Assembly: GCF_958405895.1 (NCBI RefSeq)
Contig: NZ_CATZAR010000003.1
Origin: Ralstonia thomasii
GTDB taxonomy: Bacteria; Pseudomonadota; Gammaproteobacteria; Burkholderiales; Burkholderiaceae
DNA: 64,000 bases
Reading direction: 5' to 3' (one strand)
The notes beneath the pieces are model-generated. The model searched no databases. It was not told the origin of the DNA and worked only from the letters and a program-made list of their open reading frames with translations. Below are positions 36,791-44,890 of the stretch, in pieces. The position numbers and the translations under genes are program-made. Numbering within the stretch: position 1 is the first letter of the stretch; the number at the start of each line of letters is the position of its first letter.

Positions 36791-37126
36791 CGAGCAGTAG
36801 TGGACAGTCCGGCTCGGTTTAGCAACATGCCTGTATGTACCTGTGGATACCTTTTGCACGAAGGAGCTAATTCGCCCGCTCTTCTGCACCCCATCTCAAA
36901 GGCTGAAAAGATGCACCTAACCCCAACATCAAAAGTGACGGACGAAGGCGCCAGTTCACCGCTGCGCGAGTGGACGTGGACTGGTGCGTACAGACAACGA
37001 GATTTGATCACCTTGTGTTTGGCAGAGTCTGCGGAGTTGTTCGTAGTTTGTTATTAAATCAATGGGTTATTGGAGATTCCACAGTGGGTGGTTCCTAACC
37101 GTTTTGAATCCGTCTCGCCATATAAC
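36791..37126. other. Spacer after the DipZ gene with two imperfect direct repeats
   Basis: About 335 bases with no supported gene. Two related segments, ACGAAGGAGCTAATTCGCC (about 36858-36876) and ACGAAGGCGCCAGTTCACC (about 36942-36960), lie 84 bases apart in direct orientation. They could be leftovers of an insertion-sequence end, but no transposase is present. Confidence 0.35.
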
Positions 37127-37163
37127 AAAAACCCGGCAGTCCGCAAAGGACGCCGGGTTTTTG
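37127..37163. terminator. Bidirectional intrinsic terminator
   Basis: AAACCCGGC...GCCGGGTTT arms enclose AGTCCGCAAAGGAC, which can itself pair. T-runs (plus strand) and A-runs (serving the minus strand) flank it. It separates the repair locus from the minus-strand polyene-like operon, and can terminate both. Confidence 0.85.
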
Positions 37164-37193
37164 TTGCCTGCAGCGCGCAGACCTGCTGCCGCT

Positions 37194-37454
37194 CTAGTCA
37201 CTCTCGCAAGGTTTCTTGAAGACATGCTTCACCCCGCATTTGGTCGCATGCGCCGCGTTTTTCACGCCATGCCCGACTGCTCGTGCGGCGTTGGCTGTGG
37301 CGTGCCCGGCTTCCTTTGCCGCATGGCCGGTCTTACGGGCGGCTTCCTTCGTGTCCTGCTTGATGTTCTCCTTGGTCTCGGACAAGTCGGCATGGGCCAG
37401 GGGGCTGAGCAGCGCCACCAGCAACGCGGGGATCAACAGCAGACGACCATTCAC
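37194..37454 (-). CDS. Small secreted Lys/Ala/His-rich protein
   Basis: 86 residues from a GTG at 37454, chosen because GAGG lies seven bases upstream; a GTG five codons earlier is possible. The signal peptide (LLLIPALLVALLSPLAHA) is clear. The mature part, LSETKENIKQDTKEAARKTG and onward, repeats an 11-residue-like amphipathic pattern reminiscent of LEA proteins, with His every few residues and two Cys near the end. It is the last minus-strand gene of the polyene-like operon, 24 bases after the dehydratase. The function is unknown. Confidence 0.6.
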   Translation of the reverse strand: MNGRLLLIPALLVALLSPLAHADLSETKENIKQDTKEAARKTGHAAKEAGHATANAARAVGHGVKNAAHATKCGVKHVFKKPCESD

Positions 37455-37478
37455 GGCGGGAATCCTCACAAAACAGGT

Positions 37479-37940
37479 TCATGCAACGGACGCGTCGAGC
37501 ACCACGGCGGCGCGACCGGTCAACAGGATGCGTGCGCCACTGCGCACGGTAAAGCGGTACAGCACGTTGATGCCATCGCCGCCGATGCGTTCGGCTTCGA
37601 CGTCGAGCGGCGTCTCGATTGTGTCGAGGCGCGGTACGTGGGCCTCAATGCTGCGCACACTGGCGAGAAAGCCGGCGCGCGGGCGTGCTTGCGCAGCATC
37701 GCACAGAGCGCCGTGGACGGCCATCGCCTGAGCGGCGTATTCGATGCCGCAGACAGCCGCCAATTGACCGTGGGAGCGCAACGGGTTGGCAGTGTCACGA
37801 TGACTCGTGGCGTTGCAACGGATGTGCGCGTCGTCCCAGGCGACGACGGTGTCGAGCAGGCACATCGTGCCGCTGTGTGGGATACGCGCTGCGATCCAGT
37901 TGCGGTCGAGCGGCGGGGTTGGCTGCGCGTTTGACGTCAT
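37479..37940 (-). CDS. 3-hydroxyacyl-ACP dehydratase-like hotdog protein (ApeP-like)
   Basis: 153 residues. The N-terminal segment WIAARIPHSGTMCLLDTVVAWDD carries the active-site His in the FabZ/ApeP-type LxPHxxxMxLLD motif. GIEYAAQAMAVHGAL forms the central hotdog helix. It would remove water from 3-hydroxyacyl-ACP during polyene chain growth. Its ATG overlaps the chain-length-factor stop codon, so it is part of the same operon. Confidence 0.85.
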   Translation of the reverse strand: MTSNAQPTPPLDRNWIAARIPHSGTMCLLDTVVAWDDAHIRCNATSHRDTANPLRSHGQLAAVCGIEYAAQAMAVHGALCDAAQARPRAGFLASVRSIEAHVPRLDTIETPLDVEAERIGGDGINVLYRFTVRSGARILLTGRAAVVLDASVA

Positions 37941-38740
37941 GGCGTGCCGAAGGTGATGTCGACCTGTACGCGGGTCTCGTGCAGGTACTCGAGCACCACG
38001 CGGCCTGCGCGCCGTGCGGCCAACGCTTCCAGCAGCGGCAGCGCGCGGGCTGCGGCGTTGCCGTGCCACAGCGTTTCGAGCCCGGGTTGTGCCAACGCCG
38101 TTAGCGGCGCGTCGGTCAGCGCAACGTCAATGCGCGCGAGCGTGCGCGGGCCGGCTTCGGGCGCGAGCACCAGCGCCACTGCAAACGGATCGGGCACGGG
38201 GCGCACCGCGTTCAGCGGTTCCGGGTAGTCGCCGTCATACGCGATCACCAGCGCGGGCGAGGCGTCAATCGCGACCTGGCAGAGGCCGTCCAGCAGGCCG
38301 GCGGCAAAGCTGCCGTCGTACGCGCACAGCACGTTGGACGGTGCCATCGCGTGCGTGGCGATGCTCCAGTAGCCGGCTGGCGCGTTGTGCACGGAGTTGT
38401 GAAAACGCGTAGGTGAGAGCTTGCGGTCGTCCCCCGCCAGGGTTTCACAGATGGCGTTGCAGTTATGGCCGTCGCCGCCGGACGAACTGAAGACCGTGGC
38501 CAGCGTAGCGGCATCGCGTCCGCTGGCTGCGACAGCCTCGTGGCCGACTGCCAGGGCGAGCTTGACCACCGGCCCCGTGCGGCGGCGTTCGACCGACGGC
38601 AGGCCGGCTGGCGGCGGCAACTCTGTCGGTGCGTGTGCGTAGCGCGCACGGCCGGCAAGCACGTCGGCCGTATGCGGCCAATCCGGCAGACCGGGCCCGA
38701 GGATGCCGGCGCTCTCGATGAAGGCGCTGAGTCGGGTCAT
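37937..38740 (-). CDS. Beta-ketoacyl synthase chain-length-factor-like protein (ApeC-like)
   Basis: 267 residues, matching the short ketoacyl-synthase N-domain family (Ketoacyl-synt_2). Recognisable parts are VVKLALAVGHEAVAASGRDAATLATVFSSSGGDGHNCNAI and the LSPTRFHNSVHNAPAGYWSIAT segment. The usual KS active-site Cys is absent at that region, which suggests a partner rather than a catalyst. It probably forms a heterodimer with the KS encoded just upstream, whose stop codon overlaps this ATG. The start at MTRLSAFIES is chosen from that overlap and family length. Confidence 0.85.
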   Translation of the reverse strand: MTRLSAFIESAGILGPGLPDWPHTADVLAGRARYAHAPTELPPPAGLPSVERRRTGPVVKLALAVGHEAVAASGRDAATLATVFSSSGGDGHNCNAICETLAGDDRKLSPTRFHNSVHNAPAGYWSIATHAMAPSNVLCAYDGSFAAGLLDGLCQVAIDASPALVIAYDGDYPEPLNAVRPVPDPFAVALVLAPEAGPRTLARIDVALTDAPLTALAQPGLETLWHGNAAARALPLLEALAARRAGRVVLEYLHETRVQVDITFGTP

Positions 38741-39954
38741 GACGACAGGCCCAGGTGATCTGCGCGGCCGAAGACCAGGCTGCAATTCGTGCCGCCAAAT
38801 CCGAAGGCGTTGCTGAGTGCCGTGCGAACGCGGGCGTGGCCGCTCTCCGTCAGATAGTTGGCGATGAGCGCCGGGTCCGGCTGCGTGGTGTTGATGCCGG
38901 CAGGCAGAAATTGATGGCGCAGCGCCAGTGCTGTGATCACGGCTTCCAAAGCTCCGGCCGCGCCCAGCGTGTGGCCGGTCGCGCCCTTGGTCGAACTGCA
39001 CGCCGTGCCGTGGAACAGCGCCTGGATGGCGCGGGACTCCGCTGCGTCATTGCTGGGTGTGCCGGTGCCGTGCAGGTTGATGTAGTCGATGTCCGCCGTG
39101 CTCAGGCCGCTGGTAGCGAGCGCTTGCGCCATGGCAGCGCGTGCCCCCAGCCCTTCGGGGTGCGGCGACGACATGTGATGCGCATCGCTCGATTCGCCAA
39201 TGCCGAGCAGCAGGATGGCATCGTCGTCCAGCGCGTCGTTTGCCTCGGGGGCACGCTCCAGCAGCGCAAAGCCGGCGGCCTCGCCGATGGAGATGCCGTC
39301 ACGCGCCACGTCGTACGGCCGGCACGGTTGCCGCGACAGCAGTTCCAGCGAGTTGAACCCGTACAGCGCCGTCAGGCACAGCGAATCGACACCACCAACC
39401 ACCGCCGCATCGATCAGGCCCGCAGCCAGCATGCGCCGCGCCGAGGCAAACACCTTGGCCCCCGACGAGCACGCCGACGAGATCGCCATGGCCGGCCCGC
39501 TCAACCCGAAGTACGCGCGCACAAATGCGGCTGGAGAATAGATATTGTGCGTCTGCGCGTAGTGAAAGCTGGCCGGCAGCGCGCCCGTTTGCGGATCGCG
39601 CTGCTGGTAGGCGCGTTCGGTTTCGAGAATGCCCGATGTGCTGGTGCCGATGAATACGCCGACGCGTCCGGCGCCGTGGCGTGCCTTGGCGGCTTCAACG
39701 CTTTCGGCAAAACCGTCCTGTGTGAGGCCGATCTGGGCGAGCCTGTTGTTGCGGCAATCGAAATCGGCCAGGTCTGCGCGCACGGGCGCGGCATCGGCGC
39801 CAGGCACTTCGCCGATCCACGTGTCGAGATCGGCGCGCGGGAAGGTGCACGGCGCGAGGCCGCCCCGTTGCCCGCGCAACGCGTCGAGCGTGGCGTCAAG
39901 GCCACGTCCGAGGCAGCTCGTGGCGGTGAAATGCGTGAGCAGGACGGGCTTCAC
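38737..39954 (-). CDS. Beta-ketoacyl-ACP synthase (FabF-type, ApeO-like)
   Basis: 405 residues from a GTG at 39954 (reads VKPVLLTHF). Catalytic residues are present: Cys in ISSACSSGAKVF, His in LHGTGTPSND, Lys in STKGATGHTLGAAGALEA, and the closing FGFGGTNCSLVF. It condenses malonyl-ACP with the growing chain in a type II system. It is followed directly by the chain-length factor, a KS/CLF pair as in aryl polyene clusters. The upstream deacetylase gene is 74 bases away. No ribosome site is obvious before the GTG, so the start is tentative. Confidence 0.9.
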   Translation of the reverse strand: MKPVLLTHFTATSCLGRGLDATLDALRGQRGGLAPCTFPRADLDTWIGEVPGADAAPVRADLADFDCRNNRLAQIGLTQDGFAESVEAAKARHGAGRVGVFIGTSTSGILETERAYQQRDPQTGALPASFHYAQTHNIYSPAAFVRAYFGLSGPAMAISSACSSGAKVFASARRMLAAGLIDAAVVGGVDSLCLTALYGFNSLELLSRQPCRPYDVARDGISIGEAAGFALLERAPEANDALDDDAILLLGIGESSDAHHMSSPHPEGLGARAAMAQALATSGLSTADIDYINLHGTGTPSNDAAESRAIQALFHGTACSSTKGATGHTLGAAGALEAVITALALRHQFLPAGINTTQPDPALIANYLTESGHARVRTALSNAFGFGGTNCSLVFGRADHLGLSS

Positions 39955-40028
39955 TGGGGGCGATGTCGTGGCAATTGTGGGGTGGGGTGGATTCGGCAGG
40001 CTGCTGCGCCGATCGTCAACAAATTTTA

Positions 40029-40892
40029 TCAAATGGTCATTTGCGAGCGCGTGGCCTGCGCGGGCTCCGGCGCAAGGGCAGCGCGCAACGTCGTGCACTG
40101 CAATTGCGCGCGCGCGGCGGTCTCGAGCACCTTCGGCAATACGGTCAGCAGGACGGGGTCGCCGTGTGCATCGCGCGCCGCATGGCCGTCGTGGAGCAGC
40201 AGGATGTCTTGCGGCGCCAGACCGTGCAGCAGGCGTTGGGTGACGGCTTCGGGTTTGCGCGAGCGGGTATCGAAGCCGCGGCGCGTCCAGCTCGCCAGTT
40301 GCAGGCCAAGCTGGCACAGCACGGGCTCCAGAAACGGGTTGCGCAGTCCGGCCGGCGCGCGGAAGAACAGCGGGCGCGTGCCGGTGATTTGCGTGAGCGT
40401 GTCCTGTGCGGCAGCAATCTCGCGCCGCAACGCGCCTGGCCCCTGCAGCGAGAACGTATGCCGGTGGCGCTGACTGTGGTTTTCCACCGCGTGCCCGCGC
40501 GCGACGATGGCCTCGACGCAGCGCGGGTGCCGCTGCGCCAATTCGCCGATGCAGAAGAAGGTGGCCTTGGCACCGTACTGGTCCAGTATGTCCAGCACGC
40601 GCGGCGTGACATCGGGGTCAGGGCCGTCGTCGATGGTCATTGCGATTCGCTGGCCGGCCGTGGCGGGCAGATGCGTCCAGTTGGGACCGAGCCATGTGCT
40701 GCGCGGCCATAGTCCGCCGGCCATGAGCACCAGATGCGAGGCGATGACGCCGCCGCCCGCCCACGGCCATGTCGACGGATCTGCTGCAACGGCAACCGCT
40801 GCGCCAGCGTGCAGGGCCAGCGCGCCGCTGATCAGCGGGCTCGGCTTCCAGCGTCGGGCGGTGCCAAGTGGCGGGGTGATCGGTGCGTTCAT
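40029..40892 (-). CDS. Polysaccharide deacetylase (NodB homology) family protein
   Basis: 287 residues. Two N-terminal hydrophobic stretches (ISGALALHAGAAVAVAA, GGGVIASHLVLMAGGLW) suggest membrane anchoring. The NodB domain has the metal and catalytic set: TIDDGPDPDVTP (Asp pair), ENHSQRHRH (His-x4-His type), RAPAGLRNPF and ILLLHDGH. Such enzymes remove N-acetyl groups from glycans or related amides. It overlaps the MMPL gene by four bases, so it belongs to the operon. Its substrate in a polyene-like pathway is unclear. Confidence 0.88.
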   Translation of the reverse strand: MNAPITPPLGTARRWKPSPLISGALALHAGAAVAVAADPSTWPWAGGGVIASHLVLMAGGLWPRSTWLGPNWTHLPATAGQRIAMTIDDGPDPDVTPRVLDILDQYGAKATFFCIGELAQRHPRCVEAIVARGHAVENHSQRHRHTFSLQGPGALRREIAAAQDTLTQITGTRPLFFRAPAGLRNPFLEPVLCQLGLQLASWTRRGFDTRSRKPEAVTQRLLHGLAPQDILLLHDGHAARDAHGDPVLLTVLPKVLETAARAQLQCTTLRAALAPEPAQATRSQMTI

Positions 40893-43321
40893 GCTGTGGC
40901 GTGCTGATCGTGATTGGCGCGTGGCGCGAGGATGGCGGCAAACAACAGCGCAAGCATGGCGCCCGGGCCGACGGTCAGCCCGAAGGTTTCGAGCATCGGC
41001 ACGCGAGAGAGCGCGAGCAGGCCGAAGCCGGCCACCGTCGCCAGGTTGGCCACCAGCAGTGACACCAGAGTCTGCGGCGCAATGGCCTGTGTGCGTTGAT
41101 TGAAGAACAGCGCGTAGTTCGATCCCACCGCCACGATCAGGAGCATGCCGACGAGATGCAGGATGGTCAGCGGCACGTTTGCCAGCGCAAAGCCGGCCGT
41201 TACCACCAGCACCGCCGCCACCAGGGGCGCCAACGCGCGCAGCGTCCGCTGCGGTGAGCGCAGCGCAACGAGCAGCAGCAACGCGATCGCCGCAAAACCC
41301 GCAATCGACAGGCGAAGGTCTTCGCGCACGTAGTTCACGTACATCCGATCGGCTTCGACCTTCATGTCGACGAAGAGCGCCCCGGGTACGTTCGCATGCT
41401 CAACGGCTGCGCGAATCGGCGCGGCATCGAGGCTGGGCGGATTGGGTGCGTTATTCGTGGTAGCCGGCGCGGCGGATGGTGCACCTGGTGGTGCGCGCAA
41501 TGGCAACATGGCGCTCCACTGGCCGGCGTGTTCTGTTAGCAGTGCGTCCACCGCCAATGCCATCGACGTGCCCTTCAGATCTGCGCGCCGCAAAAAGGGC
41601 TGCGCGCGTGCCGCGTCCACATCGGCGATGAACGGGGCGAAGAGATCGGGTTTCACGCGGATCGGCTGATCTTCAACGGCGCTACGCATGCCCGCGGCCA
41701 GTGCGTCAGCGGCGGGCAGGCTTGCGAGGCGGGCGCGCTGTGTGGCATCGCTCGGCAGATAGCGTGCGGGGTTCTCGAAGCCGGCGAGCACGCCGTCGTT
41801 CACCAGCGGTTGCAGCTGCGCGGCGATCTTTTCGGCGCCTTCGAGCGCGGCCTGTTCCGTTGCTGCCGGGATCACCACCAGATAGCGCACGTCGGGCGCG
41901 CCCACATCTGCGCGAAGGCTGGCGTCGAGCGCCTGGCTTTTCGCCGGCACGGGGCTCAGCGCGGCGAGTTCGCGGCTCCACAAGCCATCGCGATGCAGCG
42001 CAAGCGCCGCACATGCGCCGATGAGCACGGCGGCCAACAGCCAGCGCAGGCGCGGTGCGGCAGACGTCGCCCGCGTCAGCCACGCTCCCACGCGCGAGAG
42101 ATCACGCGTCGCCACTTCTGCACCACGCAGATGCGGTAGCACGTAGCGCGTGACGAGCGCGGCCGTTACCAGCCCCACAATCGAATACAGCCCCAGTTGC
42201 ACCAGGCCGGGAAAGCCCGAGAACAGCATCGACGCAAAGCCGCACACCGAGGTCAGCACACCCAGGCGGATGGTCGGCCAGTACGTGGCAATCCATGCGC
42301 GCAGGCTGTCGTGGGGAGTGGCGCCGTGCAGGCGGGCGGATTGCACGAACAGGTAGATCGAATAGTCGACCGCCTCGCCGATGAGCGTGGTGCCGAAGCC
42401 GAGCGTAAGCCCGTGCACCGCGCCAAACGTGAGGCTGACCGCTGCCACGCCTGCCGCCACGCCGGACAGCACCGGCAGCAACCCGAGCACCATCGTGCGC
42501 GGCGAGCGGTATACCGTCAGCAGCAACGCCACCACCAGCACGAGGCTGACGGCGGAAAGCCGTTCGACGTCGTGCTTGATGGTGTCGCGCGATTCGACGG
42601 AGAACACGCCCGGGCCGGTCATCAGGATGCGCGTTGACGCTGCGTTTGGCACTGCGCGCGCAACCGCATCGAACGCGCCGCGCACGGCATCAATGGCATG
42701 CGCCTGTGCGTCGGTGTCGGAGCCGGCGGCCGTTGTCTGCACGACCAGCACGGCACGCTGGCCATCGCGCGACGCCCACACGCCGTGCTTCGACGACGGC
42801 AGCGCGGTGTTGTCGAGCTGGCTGACGAGTGCCGCCACCTCGCCAGTCGGGTCACGCGGCAGCATGTTCTTGGCGACGAGCCCTGCCGATGAACTCAACA
42901 GATCGAGGCTTTCGCCCAGCGCCGCATGCAGCCCTTCGGCGGAAAAGCGCTGCGGCGTGACTGCGGGGCTCAGCACGTAGCGGTGGTCGAAGATGAACTG
43001 CCGGTCGCGCGCTTCGCTCACGGGCTCACCGTTGTTGACGGCGCTGAATTGCGCATCGGCACGCAGCCTCGCAGCGAGCTGCTTTGACAGCGTTGCACGG
43101 GTGGCCGCGTCACCACCCTCGATGCCGACGAGGATGAGGCGCGACACGAGCCCCTCGCGCAACTGGTCGACCAGCACGCGTTGCTCGGCACTCGGCGAGC
43201 GCGGCAGAAACGCCGACAGGTCCGCCGTAAAGCTGGTACGTCCGATCACGACCGCGCACAGCAGCAGGCCAGTCAACCAGACCAGCACCGCAGGGCGACG
43301 CAGGGCGTGCAAGCGTTTCAT
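40889..43321 (-). CDS. MMPL/RND-type membrane exporter
   Basis: 810 residues with the RND lipid-exporter layout: one N-terminal helix (AVLVWLTGLLLCAVVIG), a large periplasmic domain, a cluster of five helices around residues 250-410 (SLVLVVALLLTVYRSPRTMVLGLLPVL, GFGTTLIGEAVDYSIYLFVQ), a helix, a second periplasmic domain, and a final helix cluster. It resembles the COG4258 exporters in aryl polyene clusters, which are thought to move the lipid-like product across the inner membrane. It is encoded between the LolA-like and deacetylase genes. Confidence 0.9.
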   Translation of the reverse strand: MKRLHALRRPAVLVWLTGLLLCAVVIGRTSFTADLSAFLPRSPSAEQRVLVDQLREGLVSRLILVGIEGGDAATRATLSKQLAARLRADAQFSAVNNGEPVSEARDRQFIFDHRYVLSPAVTPQRFSAEGLHAALGESLDLLSSSAGLVAKNMLPRDPTGEVAALVSQLDNTALPSSKHGVWASRDGQRAVLVVQTTAAGSDTDAQAHAIDAVRGAFDAVARAVPNAASTRILMTGPGVFSVESRDTIKHDVERLSAVSLVLVVALLLTVYRSPRTMVLGLLPVLSGVAAGVAAVSLTFGAVHGLTLGFGTTLIGEAVDYSIYLFVQSARLHGATPHDSLRAWIATYWPTIRLGVLTSVCGFASMLFSGFPGLVQLGLYSIVGLVTAALVTRYVLPHLRGAEVATRDLSRVGAWLTRATSAAPRLRWLLAAVLIGACAALALHRDGLWSRELAALSPVPAKSQALDASLRADVGAPDVRYLVVIPAATEQAALEGAEKIAAQLQPLVNDGVLAGFENPARYLPSDATQRARLASLPAADALAAGMRSAVEDQPIRVKPDLFAPFIADVDAARAQPFLRRADLKGTSMALAVDALLTEHAGQWSAMLPLRAPPGAPSAAPATTNNAPNPPSLDAAPIRAAVEHANVPGALFVDMKVEADRMYVNYVREDLRLSIAGFAAIALLLLVALRSPQRTLRALAPLVAAVLVVTAGFALANVPLTILHLVGMLLIVAVGSNYALFFNQRTQAIAPQTLVSLLVANLATVAGFGLLALSRVPMLETFGLTVGPGAMLALLFAAILAPRANHDQHATA

Positions 43322-43334
43322 GTGCGCGCCATCC

Positions 43335-43931
43335 TTAGTTGCCGGGCACGCGTTGCAGGCGCATCAGCGAATGATCGCCGTCGGCCTGGCGGATGGCGAC
43401 GCTGCGCAGCACATCGCGCGTGCCCTCTAGCGTGATGGTGCGCACCACTTGCTGCATGCGCGTGTCGATGGGCGAAAGGGTGAGCGTCCAGTCATCGCCG
43501 TGGCCGGCGATGGCGACCTTGTAGATCGCTTCGAGCGCGTAGCGGTTGCCGGCCAGTGTGGCGCGGATGCTTTCGATGAACGCGCCCAGCTCCGGGTATT
43601 GCGACAGCGGCATCGTGAACTTGCGCTGGTTACGCTCCACGGTCAGCTTGTCGCCGTCAATCACGAGATGTTCGGGCTTGGGGGCCAGCGTGTGCTTTTC
43701 CAGATGATCGGGCGCGACGAACACCAACTCGCCGGATGATTCGATGGGCTGTGCTGCAATCGACAGCGTCTTCGTTTCCGTGAACGTGGCGCGCCCCGAT
43801 TTGTTGCGTGCGAGCGTGGACATCAGGCGGTCGAGTGTCCAGGCGGTATCCGCAGCGTGAGCGGTCGCGGCCAACATGCTGGCCGCGAGCAAGGCCAGGA
43901 AGGCGCGGAAGAATGGGCGCGTTGCAGTCAT
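43335..43931 (-). CDS. LolA-related outer-membrane carrier protein
   Basis: 198 residues with a signal peptide (FFRAFLALLAASMLAATAHA). The mature protein resembles the LolA-like carriers of COG2834 (TLARNKSGRATFTETKTLSIAAQPIESSGELVFVAPDHLEKHTL). It could carry the lipidated product across the periplasm to the outer membrane. The gene overlaps the acyltransferase stop by four bases and precedes the MMPL exporter by 13. Confidence 0.85.
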   Translation of the reverse strand: MTATRPFFRAFLALLAASMLAATAHAADTAWTLDRLMSTLARNKSGRATFTETKTLSIAAQPIESSGELVFVAPDHLEKHTLAPKPEHLVIDGDKLTVERNQRKFTMPLSQYPELGAFIESIRATLAGNRYALEAIYKVAIAGHGDDWTLTLSPIDTRMQQVVRTITLEGTRDVLRSVAIRQADGDHSLMRLQRVPGN

Positions 43932-44890
43932 GGCGTTTGCGTGGTCTGGTGGTCGGCGGGGGCGTGATCCGGCGCTCCGGCCGCGTCGGCATCCTGCCAG
44001 AAGTCGAAGTAATTGAACCAGTTGTACGGTGCGGTGCGGCAGTAATGTTCAACGCGTTCCACATAGCGGCCGAGCGCGGCTTGCACGGCGGCGGCGCGAT
44101 CTTCGCGGCGCACATCGGTGAAGTCCGCCAACAGATCGAAATGCACAGCGTAGCGATTGCCGCCCAGATGCAGCCCCGTCATGAACAGTACGGGGCGTTT
44201 GAGCATGGCCGCCATGTGCAGCGGCCCCAACGGAAACGCCGCCGGGCTGCCGAGAAAATCCATGTGCCGGACTGACGGCCCCGCATCGCGCAACAGCGTG
44301 CGATCGGCCAGCATGCCGACGAGCCGGTTGTCATCCAGCGCTTCGCGCACTTGCAGCATGGCGTCCACGCGCCCGAGCGGAATGACCTCCGGCGCCGCCG
44401 CCGGGTTGATGGCGGCCATCGCGGCGTTGATGTTGCGTGCATTCTCTTCGTACATGGCGACAGCTACGCGTAGATCCGGCACCGTCCGGCCGAGCGCGCG
44501 TACCACCTCGAAACTGCCCAGGTGCGCGCCCAGCAGGAACGCGCCGCGCCCCTGCGCCAGCACGTTGTGCACGTGCTGTTGGCCCTGCAACTGGATGTCG
44601 AACAGACCGAAGCGCCCGCTGATCAGGTAGATGCGGTCATGAATGGTCGTGGCGAACGTGAGCATGTGGCGGAACACGTCGCACAGCGTTGCAGTGCGGC
44701 CGAGCGCGCGGCGCAGATAGTCACGTGAAGCGCCCCGCGCCGCTGGCGAGGCCGCCACGAAATACAACGCAATCAGCCGCAGCAGGACCCGGCCGAACGG
44801 CCGCCCGAGCCGCAGCGAGAGCCACGTCATCAGGCGCAGCAGCGCGAGGTTGCTGCGCTCCGGACGCTCGGCCCAGTCGGAGCGCTTCAT
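43928..44890 (-). CDS. LpxL/HtrB-like acyltransferase
   Basis: 320 residues with a hydrophobic N-terminal region. The acceptor motif is LLGAHLGSFEVVRALG (HxxxxE type of the LPLAT family), followed by MLADRTLLRDAGPSVRHMDFLGSPAAFPLGP, typical of LpxL-type lauroyltransferases. In aryl polyene clusters an equivalent enzyme attaches the polyene to its lipid head. The gene overlaps the AMP ligase and LolA-like genes by four bases each. Confidence 0.88.
   Translation of the reverse strand: MKRSDWAERPERSNLALLRLMTWLSLRLGRPFGRVLLRLIALYFVAASPAARGASRDYLRRALGRTATLCDVFRHMLTFATTIHDRIYLISGRFGLFDIQLQGQQHVHNVLAQGRGAFLLGAHLGSFEVVRALGRTVPDLRVAVAMYEENARNINAAMAAINPAAAPEVIPLGRVDAMLQVREALDDNRLVGMLADRTLLRDAGPSVRHMDFLGSPAAFPLGPLHMAAMLKRPVLFMTGLHLGGNRYAVHFDLLADFTDVRREDRAAAVQAALGRYVERVEHYCRTAPYNWFNYFDFWQDADAAGAPDHAPADHQTTQTP

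Noticed and set aside
38755..40473. A 572-codon plus-strand open frame opposite the ketosynthase and deacetylase genes
   Set aside because: It spans two real minus-strand genes and has shadow composition without a recognisable domain.
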